Assembly: GCA_913055745.1 (NCBI GenBank)
Contig: CAJXJZ010000008.1
Location: 1-58,705, forward strand
Source: an uncultured bacterium
Lineage (GTDB): Bacteria > Hydrothermota > Hydrothermia > UBA1063 > CAJXJZ01
DNA: 58,705 nt
Direction of reading: 5' to 3'
Part shown: one piece after another, positions 51,558 through 58,704 of the stretch
Position numbering within the stretch: the first letter of the stretch is position 1
Layout of the letters: the number at the start of each line of letters is the position of its first letter
Position numbers and translations under genes: made by a program
Notes under the pieces: generated by a model
What the model was told of the DNA's origin: nothing
The model's database searches: none
Seen by the model: only the letters and a program-made list of their open reading frames with translations

Positions 51558-53555
51558 ATGCATTTGGTAATATCACTACTTATGGCATTAATGCCATTTA
51601 AAAACTATACCAACTATTCTGTTGTAATGGATATGGATGTAAGTGATTCATCTGTGTATCTTGCCACAAATGGGGGTGTTATATCTTTTTCTGATGTGGG
51701 TTTTAATGACACTGCTCTTTATTTCATTGGCTTTGAGATCTATGGAAGCGCCAGAGGACTGCCACACAACACAATTCTTTCTGTCGCGAGCGCTTTTGAT
51801 ACCTTATGGGTAGTGCCAAAAAATGCTGGTCTTTTTTATAAAATGCCTGATGAGAGCAATTTTAATGGGTATTTTATCCCTTATTCTGGAATAAAAGGTG
51901 CAAGAAAGGTAAGAAAATACAAAGATGTATTGTTTTTACAACTTGCAAATGCCATTTTGCGTATAAAACTCAATAACAATCTTGATCCCAATGACGATGA
52001 TCTTTATATCATAAGCCATGATACAACCGGTGTAATGGATGTTTTTGGAGATTCATTATACTATTCTGTGCAAGATACATTGTTTATCTTGCATGTATTT
52101 AGTCAATATCCCACAGATACAGTGCTCTGTCCATCGGTTATAACTGCTCTATCAAAGGGTGAATACCTGTGCATTGGCACAGAGAATGGTGTTTATGTGA
52201 AGGATGCACAAAACCTTGTTCATTATGATACAGGTGAGGTCTATAAACTCTTTGAAAAGAATGACACTATATATGCCGCATGTTCTTCGGGTGCATTTAT
52301 TATACACTCTAACACATTAAACAAGATAGATGATAGGTCTTATGCCCTGTTTGAATTTAAAGGGCATTTATTCACAGACAGGGTAACAAATCCCAAAAAT
52401 ACATACTATAATGGTGGGTTGTTCGTGTTAAAAGATGGGACTTTTCTTCCTTTGCCAAAGGGCATTCCAACCAATTTAATTACCACTATGGCGACAGATG
52501 GAAAATATCTATATGTGGGCACACTTGATTGGGCAAATAAGCCAAAGTATTTGCCATCCAAGGCATTTTACATAACAGATGATGATGGGTGCCATTTTGT
52601 TGATTCTATTGGCAATAGCGATGGTGATGCCATCAGGATAGTAAGATATGGCAATGGGAAGGTGTTTTTTGGCGCCTATGCTTCAGACTCAAGGGGGCTC
52701 TTTGTGTTAGAAAATGGTAAAGTCAGGCATTTGACAGACTTTCCCTCCCTTCTTTTTAATGACCTATGGATAAGGGAGGATTCCTTTATTGCCCTTTGGG
52801 GAGACGGCATATACAGATGGCATGATGGTAAAAAGGACCTTATCTATAGTGTCAACTATCCCTCATTTTTTGCCGTTGATAGCCTTAAAAGGCTTTGGAT
52901 AGGTACAGAGGCATCAGGTATTATTGTGACAGATACTCAGGGGAACATAATAAGGGCTATAAACTACGAATTACCCTCACCTGCCATAACAGCAATAGAG
53001 CGGGTAGGAGATAAGATGGCAGTGGGAACAGATAGGGGGCTTGTGCTCTTTGATAAAAATTTTGTGCCTTTTAATATTATCTCTGGCTTAAGAATAAGGA
53101 GCCTTGCTATGGATAAATACCAAAGGCTCTATGCGCTTTCAGATTCTGCACTCTATTTTATAAATACCAATGATCATTCATATAGAGTTTTACTCTCATC
53201 GCCACCATTGGTTCCTATAGGGGCACCAGATTGGGAGGTAAGAAATGTCCTGGTAATAGACGATAAATTAAATATGTACATAGGGAGCAGAGAGGGCATT
53301 CTCGTTGTTAAATTAGATGAGCCGACACCTTCAAAAGGCAGTATTCGCATATTTCCCAATCCAGTAGAGGAGGGGAGTAGTATCACAATATGTGCCTCCT
53401 CTTCGTTTAAAATCCTATCCATAAACCGTAAAAACATAGGTAGTTTTACAAAAGGATGCCATATTATAAAGGCCGATGGCCTTTCTCCAGGGCTGTATGT
53501 TGTTCTCACATCATCCAAGGAAAAGGGAAAATTCGTAATAAAGGAGAAAAAATGA
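51558..53555 (+). CDS. Exported two-component-regulator-propeller-like protein with T9SS-type C-terminus
   Basis: The 665-residue protein has a signal-like start (MHLVISLLMALMPF) and about 12 propeller-type repeats (VYLATNGGVISFSD, YLYVGTLDWAN, RLWIGTEASGIIVTD, DRGLVLFDKN). These match the two-component-regulator-propeller (Reg_prop) pattern. The last 80 residues (IRIFPNPVEEGSSITI...GLYVVLTSSKEKGKFVIKEK) are a T9SS-type sorting domain. It has no kinase domain and is probably secreted. ATG 51558 is preferred over TTG 51522 because of a -10 box 7 nt upstream. DUF89 overlaps its stop by 4 nt. Confidence 0.75.
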   Translation: MHLVISLLMALMPFKNYTNYSVVMDMDVSDSSVYLATNGGVISFSDVGFNDTALYFIGFEIYGSARGLPHNTILSVASAFDTLWVVPKNAGLFYKMPDESNFNGYFIPYSGIKGARKVRKYKDVLFLQLANAILRIKLNNNLDPNDDDLYIISHDTTGVMDVFGDSLYYSVQDTLFILHVFSQYPTDTVLCPSVITALSKGEYLCIGTENGVYVKDAQNLVHYDTGEVYKLFEKNDTIYAACSSGAFIIHSNTLNKIDDRSYALFEFKGHLFTDRVTNPKNTYYNGGLFVLKDGTFLPLPKGIPTNLITTMATDGKYLYVGTLDWANKPKYLPSKAFYITDDDGCHFVDSIGNSDGDAIRIVRYGNGKVFFGAYASDSRGLFVLENGKVRHLTDFPSLLFNDLWIREDSFIALWGDGIYRWHDGKKDLIYSVNYPSFFAVDSLKRLWIGTEASGIIVTDTQGNIIRAINYELPSPAITAIERVGDKMAVGTDRGLVLFDKNFVPFNIISGLRIRSLAMDKYQRLYALSDSALYFINTNDHSYRVLLSSPPLVPIGAPDWEVRNVLVIDDKLNMYIGSREGILVVKLDEPTPSKGSIRIFPNPVEEGSSITICASSSFKILSINRKNIGSFTKGCHIIKADGLSPGLYVVLTSSKEKGKFVIKEKK

Positions 53556-54406
53556 AGACATATCTTGATTGTTTTCCATGCTTTATGAGACAGGCATTGT
53601 TTGCAGCAAGGATATCAACCAATGATGTTAAACTCCAGAGAGAGGTATTAAATAGGGTGGCAGATGAACTTAGAAGATTTCCACTTGATGCCACACCTGT
53701 TGAGATGGGGGAGAGAATACACAACATCGTAAAAGAGATAACAGGGAACAAAGACCCATTTAAAAAGGAGAAGGAAAAGTATAATAAGATTGCCAAAGGC
53801 ATGCTAAAAGAACTTTGGGAACTTGTAAAAAATGCAGATGACCAACTTTTAATGGCAATTCGCATTGCCATAGCAGGGAATATCATAGACTTTGGCTCAT
53901 TAACAGATTTCAATATAAGGGCATCATTGAATGACGCAATATCTCAGGAATTTGCCATTTTTGATTATGATAAATTCAAAGAAGTTTTAGAAAAAGCGGA
54001 TGAGATAATGTATATAGGAGACAATGCAGGTGAGATATGCTTTGACAAGGTATTGGTAGAAGTTTTAAGGAATATGGGCAAAAAGATATATTTTATTACA
54101 CGAGAAGAGCCTATTATCAATGACATTACCATTCCTGATGCCGAGTTTTGTGGCATGTCCAAAGTAGCAGAGGTATTATCGTCTGGTTCTGTAGCACCTG
54201 GCACCATCATAAAACATACAACAAAAACCTTTCAAAAGTTGTTTTACAGTGTGCCCATGATAATTGCAAAGGGACAGGGCAATTATGAAACACTTTCAGA
54301 TGAAAAACGGCCAATTTTCTTTTTATTAAAAGTAAAATGTCCTGTGATTGCCCGTGATATAGGGGCAAAGAATATGGATATCGTATTGAAATACAATCTT
54401 GCATGA
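53552..54406 (+). CDS. DUF89 (damage-control phosphatase) family protein
   Basis: The 284-residue protein has the DUF89 hallmarks: an N-terminal DCFPCFMRQ with a CxxC pair, then IDFGSLTDFNI, the metal-site motif MYIGDNAGEICFD, and the end KGQGNYETLSDE. Family members are metal-dependent phosphatases that remove damaged phosphometabolites. I chose ATG 53552, which has AAGGAG upstream and overlaps the previous stop; a longer frame from 53456 has no ribosome site. A methyltransferase gene overlaps its stop by 4 nt. Confidence 0.88.
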   Translation: MKTYLDCFPCFMRQALFAARISTNDVKLQREVLNRVADELRRFPLDATPVEMGERIHNIVKEITGNKDPFKKEKEKYNKIAKGMLKELWELVKNADDQLLMAIRIAIAGNIIDFGSLTDFNIRASLNDAISQEFAIFDYDKFKEVLEKADEIMYIGDNAGEICFDKVLVEVLRNMGKKIYFITREEPIINDITIPDAEFCGMSKVAEVLSSGSVAPGTIIKHTTKTFQKLFYSVPMIIAKGQGNYETLSDEKRPIFFLLKVKCPVIARDIGAKNMDIVLKYNLA

Positions 54407-55017
54407 GGCTAAGATTACCCCTTGGCAATGCATATTATGACCTCTTTGTCCCAAGGGAGATGGCATTTTTAGTTTATCCATTAAATACATTCAGGCATAG
54501 CCTTGTAAAGGGCTTTTTAAACTTCTCCAAGGAGAGTGATTTAAACCCACAAAAAATACTTGAAATAGGGTGTGGAAATGGCTTTTTCTCCCGTATACTC
54601 TCATATAAATTCCAAAAGTCTCGCATATTGTCCATAGATACATCAACAAGGTCCATACAGCATGCCCAAAAAAGAAATCTTAATAATGTAGTATTCAGAA
54701 AAACCGATTTTTTTGATGTAAATGAGAGTTTTGATTTAATAGTAAGCCTTCATGTTTTCATACTACTTGATACAGAAAAGTCATTTAAAAAATTACACAC
54801 TATGTTAAAAGATGGAGGCATAGCATTTTTAACATACACAAGAAAAACCATTTTCACCGCATTACATAAAAGGTTTTACAGATTTTTTGTAGGTGACGAA
54901 ATCGAATTTAAAAACGAAAAATACCTTTTAAAAACCGCAAAAAAATATAATCTCAAAGGCAGCATAATCCCACTCAATTACCACGAAGGCAGTTTCGCAT
55001 TAGTTTTGAGGAAATAA
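54403..55017 (+). CDS. Class I SAM-dependent methyltransferase
   Basis: The 204-residue protein has the class I Rossmann motifs. ILEIGCGNGFFSRIL is motif I, LSIDTSTRSIQHAQKR follows as the acidic strand II, and FDLIVSLHVFILLD is motif IV. A LKDGGIAFLTYT stretch completes the fold. It resembles small-molecule or lipid methyltransferases, but the substrate cannot be read. It overlaps the DUF89 stop by 4 nt and ends the operon. Confidence 0.85.
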   Translation: MRLRLPLGNAYYDLFVPREMAFLVYPLNTFRHSLVKGFLNFSKESDLNPQKILEIGCGNGFFSRILSYKFQKSRILSIDTSTRSIQHAQKRNLNNVVFRKTDFFDVNESFDLIVSLHVFILLDTEKSFKKLHTMLKDGGIAFLTYTRKTIFTALHKRFYRFFVGDEIEFKNEKYLLKTAKKYNLKGSIIPLNYHEGSFALVLRK

Positions 55018-55130
55018 GGTAAAATACATATTCCAAAATGGGCAGGAGATGGGAAAAATAGGATTGGATTTTTAGTGTTGGTTTAGTGAAGTTGTTGGCT
55101 TGGAAGGAACGAGTGAGTTGAACGCTTGAT

Positions 55131-55150
55131 TTGCATATTAGATTATGCAA
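55131..55150. repeat. 20-bp palindrome between convergent genes
   Basis: A perfect 7-bp inverted repeat (TTGCATA/TATGCAA) around a 6-nt loop. No T-run follows in either direction. It could be a weak terminator or a binding site. Confidence 0.6.
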
Positions 55151-55164
55151 GATTTATATTACGG

Positions 55165-55707
55165 CTACATATCATTCTCAAAAACGCAGTTATATTTTTC
55201 AATAAAGTATTTAAATGACCTGTTCTTTTGTTTTGCAGTTTCAATAGAAAAATTTTTTAGTATTTCTGACATGAAATCTATTCGTGAACCATATCTTTTA
55301 GGAATTAATCTATTAAATTGCTCTTTTGTAATATTATCTGTAGCATTATAAGGGTGGATTCCTAATTTTCGAGATGTTTCATCATCTAACCCTGCAAGAT
55401 ACCAACTTTCTATTTCCATTATCACCACGATTATTCTTTGTTCATCGATGTTTTTAAATTTGTTTTGTATTGTCCGCTTCTTATCAGTTACACACGGTGA
55501 ACTATTGATATCTGCTACAAAAATATATTCTGCATCCATAGATTTGATACTTTTAAGGAAATTAACAATTTTTTCTTTCTTTAGAGTTGCATAGCGTATC
55601 GTTCTTACAAAATTGTATTTTCTTTGTATCTTTGGTAATATAATCTTATCAAAGAATTTTCTATCATCCTCGCCTTCGACAAATATAAACAATCTTTTAT
55701 AACCCAT
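55165..55707 (-). CDS. TOPRIM-like protein paired with an ATPase (DUF4276/DUF4435-like)
   Basis: The 180-residue protein opens with LFIFVEGEDDRKFFD, the TOPRIM strand with its catalytic Glu. A VADINSS stretch is where the usual DxD would be, with only one Asp clearly placed. It continues with VVIMEIESWYLAGLD, a feature of DUF4276-type TOPRIM proteins. Such proteins pair with AAA ATPases in anti-phage modules (AbiL, PARIS and OLD/Gabija-like types). It starts 2 nt after the ATPase stop and is likely translationally coupled. The family assignment is by motif only. Confidence 0.65.
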   Translation of the reverse strand: MGYKRLFIFVEGEDDRKFFDKIILPKIQRKYNFVRTIRYATLKKEKIVNFLKSIKSMDAEYIFVADINSSPCVTDKKRTIQNKFKNIDEQRIIVVIMEIESWYLAGLDDETSRKLGIHPYNATDNITKEQFNRLIPKRYGSRIDFMSEILKNFSIETAKQKNRSFKYFIEKYNCVFENDM

Positions 55708-55709
55708 AA

Positions 55710-56954
55710 TTATAGTTCAAGTAAATTTTGCACATAAAGTTCTTCTATGCCTATATCATTCTGTAAAAATATCTTTACTTCTTCTTTATCAGCCGGTCTT
55801 GATACTAAAGAAAAACCCTCTTCATCACGCAAAACAAGTAAAATGTTATCCAAACCTGCATATCTTACCATTTCAGGATTATGGGTGGTAACAATAACTT
55901 GTTTCTTTTCTGAGACATCCTTCATCATATCTATTACCCTTGATATGAGATAAGGATGTATATTTCGTTCAGGTTCCTCAATAATAGTTATAGGCTTTCT
56001 CTCAAAATATAAGGCGATAATTAAAGCTGTTATGTTTATTGTCCCATCAGAAATCAGAGACGCTGGCAAATATTCCTTCTCGAAATATTTTTCTTGTAAT
56101 TTAAAAAGCAAAGACTTATCCGCAAATTTCTCTACATTAAGATTTTCTATGAAAGGTAAAAGATCTTTCACTAAATTAAGAAGCTTTCTTCTTTTCTCTT
56201 TGTTTTCCAAAGTATTTTTAAGAATAATGGATAAATTGCTTCCATCCTCTTCTAATTCGGCTTTCCCAGTAATAGGAGTGGCTTTTTTAGGCAACTTTGG
56301 ATCAAAATCGTATATAGAAATATCACTAAATAGTTCCGGCGGAGGCATAAAAAAGAAAGCTCTCTCAAGAAGAAGAGTAGTGGGAGAAAGTTTTTCTTCT
56401 CTTAAAAATGGTGGATATATATCCTTTTCTTCTATGGGCAGTGCTTTCGGCAGGTTGATCTTTATCTTACCATGCGCATCGCGCAATACATGTATTTCCC
56501 CTTCACCTATTTTTTCTTTTTCTATTATTTTCCCATTTTTTCTTTCAAGTTTAAAAAACTCACATTTATAAATTAAATTGTCTTTACTAATTTTAAATCC
56601 CAACCTTCTCTTGTAAAATTTTAATACAAATTCATATATAGTTTCATATATTTTTATTCCTATTAAGCTTTTTTTCTTATTTCTTGCAAAAGCAAATTTG
56701 TCGTCAGAAATAACCTTTAAGGTAAAGTCCTTTGAAGCACCAATATTTATGTTTCTGAGATATTCAACGCCTCCTTGCATTGATATCGCATTCTCTAAAC
56801 CATGCGTTGTTATATCCCTCAGAAATTTAAAAACCTGGATGAAATTGGATTTTCCTGAAGCATTAGCACCAATTAACACATTGAACTTACCGAGGTCTAC
56901 TTTCAATTCTTTGAAGCTTTTAAAGTTTGTTAATTCTATTCTCTTTATTCTCAT
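55710..56954 (-). CDS. AAA ATPase, ABC/RecF-like (AAA_15/21 type)
   Basis: The 414-residue protein has the RecF/ABC-type ATPase layout. Walker A is GANASGKSNF near residue 33. A signature-like region follows, the Walker B is TIIEEPERNIHP and the switch His is VTTHNPEM. Between them lies a long insert (about 80-290). The start LTNFKSFKELKVDLGKFNVLIG is diagnostic for the AAA_15/21 group. With the TOPRIM-like partner it probably forms a two-gene defence system. GGAGG lies 11 nt before ATG 56954, with its own promoter. Confidence 0.85.
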   Translation of the reverse strand: MRIKRIELTNFKSFKELKVDLGKFNVLIGANASGKSNFIQVFKFLRDITTHGLENAISMQGGVEYLRNINIGASKDFTLKVISDDKFAFARNKKKSLIGIKIYETIYEFVLKFYKRRLGFKISKDNLIYKCEFFKLERKNGKIIEKEKIGEGEIHVLRDAHGKIKINLPKALPIEEKDIYPPFLREEKLSPTTLLLERAFFFMPPPELFSDISIYDFDPKLPKKATPITGKAELEEDGSNLSIILKNTLENKEKRRKLLNLVKDLLPFIENLNVEKFADKSLLFKLQEKYFEKEYLPASLISDGTINITALIIALYFERKPITIIEEPERNIHPYLISRVIDMMKDVSEKKQVIVTTHNPEMVRYAGLDNILLVLRDEEGFSLVSRPADKEEVKIFLQNDIGIEELYVQNLLEL

Positions 56955-56994
56955 AGATTAACCTCCGCCAATTTAAATTCTTCATTCTTTTGCT

Positions 56995-57023
56995 ATTATA
57001 GAATATTAGTTTATAGTGAACAA
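56995..57023 (-). promoter_or_regulatory. Promoter of the ATPase/TOPRIM-like pair
   Basis: TTGTTC (57018-57023), 17-bp spacer, perfect TATAAT (56995-57000). Its start codon lies 41 nt downstream, with GGAGG between. Confidence 0.75.
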
Positions 57024-57154
57024 ACAGAAAAACCAAAAACAACTTAGTCTTCATTTTAATGATCATATATAGTGATTTTTTCTACAATTGTTTTTAGCCA
57101 TTACCAACTTTTAGGGTAATTGCTTTGAATAAAGCACAGACCTCTTCCTCGCTT

Positions 57155-57193
57155 TTAATCCATTTTTTTAATCCATTTTCTTAATCCATTTTC
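57155..57193. repeat. Three 13-bp tandem repeats
   Basis: Three copies of TTAATCCATT start at 57155, 57168 and 57181, each followed by three T or C-ending T bases. The period is exactly 13. Confidence 0.8.
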
Positions 57194-57253
57194 TATTGTT
57201 TAAGGCAAAAATCATTAAGATAAACCATTGGAAATATCTTTGGGCAATAATTC

Positions 57254-57526
57254 CTATTTAATCCCCTTTGGCCTTTTAAAGATACATTCGTAAATACCTT
57301 GGCTGGAAAGTCCTGTACCTTTCACGGCTCTTCGGCAATATGCTAATTCCCAACCCTCATCACCAAGTTCTTGCATCCTAAAAGTAAACATTTCATCATC
57401 AATATCCTCAATCATGTAAGCCCATTTAACTGTTTGGGCTTTACCTCCTGCAAACATGTTTGCACAAGAACTAATGAACAAGGCAAGTAGAATCAATATA
57501 ATTATAGTTCCTTGTGCCTTGGTCAT
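57254..57526 (-). CDS. Small lipoprotein with DUF4177-like domain
   Basis: The 90-residue protein has a lipobox FISSC after a hydrophobic start. The remainder, MQELGDEGWELAYCRR followed by YECIFKRP, fits the small DUF4177 fold (two strands and a helix), although it is short. Its function is unknown. AAGGAGGTG precedes ATG 57526. It lies beyond the second cassette-like boundary, but I could not find matching recombination-type core sites around it. Confidence 0.6.
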   Translation of the reverse strand: MTKAQGTIIILILLALFISSCANMFAGGKAQTVKWAYMIEDIDDEMFTFRMQELGDEGWELAYCRRAVKGTGLSSQGIYECIFKRPKGIK

Positions 57527-57588
57527 CTTGCACCTCCTTGCATTTATAAGAGCCTTTATACCTGTTCATAAAAAATCAAAATATTTTA

Positions 57589-57638
57589 GGGCTTTGCGGC
57601 GGGATGTATTTTATTAAACGGGATGAGCCGCAAAGCCC
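57589..57638. repeat. Perfect 11-bp inverted repeat with 28-nt loop
   Basis: GGGCTTTGCGG (57589-57599) is complementary to CCGCAAAGCCC (57628-57638). The loop also has two copies of CGGGATG. On the reverse strand it follows the stop of the PQQ-repeat fragment after a 7-mer ATATAAC. Confidence 0.85.
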
Positions 57639-57655
57639 GTGTTATATAAAGTGGC

Positions 57656-57940
57656 TCATCGCACTGCATAAAGATTTCCATCAACACTTCCGAAATAGAC
57701 TACGCCATCTGCTATGGCGGGAGAAGAGAATACCGCATCTTCTGTTTTGAACTTCCACTTTAGTTCGCTCAATTGATGGACACCTCTTGTGTCGTAGACA
57801 CCTGTTCGCTGCAGGTTCGCACGAAACATTGCTTCTTTGATTGCTTCTTTGGGAGACTTTTCTGATTTGCTACAGCCTGAAAGTAGCAACAATGCAACAA
57901 CACCCACAACTCCAGTAATTGTTCTTATTTGTTTTTTCAT
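57656..57940 (-). CDS. Truncated PQQ-repeat lipoprotein (BamB-like start)
   Basis: The 94-residue frame has a lipobox LLSGC and begins like a BamB or PQQ-repeat propeller lipoprotein: FRANLQRTGVYDTRGV, then KWKFKTEDAVFSSPAIADGVVYFGSVDGNLYAV. The frame ends after the first repeat, whereas intact proteins have several. A single base change or insertion near the end (GTGCGATGA, perhaps GTGGATGAG originally) could explain it. It may be a decayed gene or a short cassette gene. AAGGAGG precedes ATG 57940. Confidence 0.6.
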   Translation of the reverse strand: MKKQIRTITGVVGVVALLLLSGCSKSEKSPKEAIKEAMFRANLQRTGVYDTRGVHQLSELKWKFKTEDAVFSSPAIADGVVYFGSVDGNLYAVR

Positions 57941-57970
57941 CTTAAACCTCCTTATTTTTTATTTCATTTC

Positions 57971-58067
57971 ATATAACCTTCCCAGCATATACGAAGTTGC
58001 AATTGAAGGTATCAATGTTCCGAAGGGCAAGAGCGTAAGCCCCTTGCGTATATGCTGGATTAGGCGA
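57971..58067 (-). repeat. attC-like site between hicBA and the PQQ fragment (tentative)
   Basis: On the reverse strand it reads GCCTAAT (58067-58061), hairpin arm CCAGCATATACG (58058-58047), a 53-nt loop, arm CGTATATGCTGG (57993-57982), GAAG, then GTTATAT (57977-57971). The 97-nt length and the layout of outer 7-mers around a stem match integron attC sites. GCCTAAT departs at its last base from the RYYYAAC consensus, and GTTATAT departs from GTTRRRY by one base. Confidence 0.4.
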
Positions 58068-58077
58068 AGTTTTTCAC

Positions 58078-58305
58078 TCATTGTAACTCTCTTAACTCCT
58101 CCTTACTAATACCTGCTTGTTTCAGAATCTCAAGTAATGTTCCCTTTGGCAAATCTCTTTTATGAAGAGGAACAACGACTCTTCTTTTTGTTTCAGGGTG
58201 GTAGTAAATATGATGGCTTCCTTTACTCCTATCCAATACGGATCCCTTCTTTTCAAGTATCTTAATAATTTTCTGAGGAGTAAGAGATGGAAGTTTAGGC
58301 GTAAT
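58078..58305 (-). CDS. hicA: HicA family mRNA interferase toxin (non-ATG start)
   Basis: The 75-residue frame reads LPSLTPQKIIKILEKKG, then DRSKGSHHIYYHP, RRVVVPLHKRDLPKGTLL and ILKQAGISKEEL, a complete HicA with the catalytic His in GSHHIYY. No ATG, GTG or TTG precedes the conserved start. An in-frame stop (TAA) lies two codons before. The start is therefore probably ATT 58305 (giving M-T-P-K-L-P), overlapping the hicB stop. HicA cleaves mRNA. hicB precedes it, so the order is hicB then hicA. Confidence 0.85.
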   Translation of the reverse strand: MTPKLPSLTPQKIIKILEKKGSVLDRSKGSHHIYYHPETKRRVVVPLHKRDLPKGTLLEILKQAGISKEELRELQ

Positions 58306-58528
58306 CTTTTACCGTTAGGGTATACTCTAAAATCCTTTCATCCGTTGGTATCTCGTCATCATGCTCCTTTAAACTCTCTATGTATAACTCAACAGCTTCT
58401 TTTGCCATCTCTATCGCTTCTTCTATTGTGTCCCCATAGGTTATACAGCCAGGAAGAGCGGGGACTATCACCGTATAACCGCCCTCAGGTTCTTCTCTGA
58501 GCAGGATTCTATATCTTAATGTTTTCAT
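58295..58528 (-). CDS. hicB: HicB family antitoxin
   Basis: The 77-residue protein has the short HicB fold: EEPEGGYTVIVPALPGCITYGDTIEEAIEMAKEAVELYI. The family's GY-x-V-x-(V/A)-P-x-L-PGC-x-(T/S)-x-GDT motif is intact. There is no C-terminal DNA-binding domain, as in the short HicB group. ATG 58528 is chosen because GGAGGTGATAAT lies directly upstream; a longer frame from 58582 has no ribosome site. It precedes and probably neutralises HicA. Confidence 0.85.
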   Translation of the reverse strand: MKTLRYRILLREEPEGGYTVIVPALPGCITYGDTIEEAIEMAKEAVELYIESLKEHDDEIPTDERILEYTLTVKDYA

Positions 58529-58572
58529 ATTATCACCTCCTACAGTATATATAAAAATCTCGCCTAACTTGT

Positions 58573-58704
58573 TTATATCCATAGTTTTGTCAATTTTACT
58601 GCAACATCATGTCCTTCCTGTCCGACTGAAGCCGCACCATCACATGCAAGTATTATGTCAAGACCTTCTGCCTCTTTGGAGCAACTTGGCAATAATTGCC
58701 ACTT
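58573..58704 (-). CDS. Partial gene: DGC-type zinc-binding protein, truncated (start outside window)
   Basis: The frame is open from the right edge of the window and ends at TAA (58573-58575). The visible end reads LLPSCSKEAEGLDIILACDGAASVGQEGHDVAVKLTK, then LWI and the stop. It resembles the N-terminal part of DGC-domain proteins, in which the conserved sequence should continue for another 70 residues or more (ACSGA-like start, then a further Cys-rich end). The break is just before the GTTAGGC boundary at 58562-58568. The domain call is from memory. Confidence 0.4.
   Translation of the reverse strand, partial: KWQLLPSCSKEAEGLDIILACDGAASVGQEGHDVAVKLTKLWI

Larger units (their letters stand above)
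56955..57253. other. Intergenic region between the defence-like pair and a small lipoprotein
   Basis: It holds the ATPase promoter (56995-57023) and the three 13-bp tandem repeats (57155-57193). There is also a small hairpin TGCTTTGAATAAAGCA at 57121-57136. I see no further gene. Confidence 0.6.

Noticed and set aside
57589-57638. Intrinsic terminator at the 11-bp inverted repeat
   Set aside because: The loop is 28 nt and the flanking bases are TAAAATATTTT without a proper U-tract; the repeat fits a recombination or structural element better.
58162-58500. Forward-strand 112-residue ORF across hicB and hicA
   Set aside because: It lies opposite two well-conserved genes on the reverse strand, has no ribosome site and shows no recognisable domain.
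57641-58568. Transposon with terminal inverted repeats around hicBA (58060-58074 and 58553-58567)
   Set aside because: The inverted repeats match 13 of 15 bases, but I saw no transposase and no target-site duplication outside them. The cassette reading explains the second module as well.
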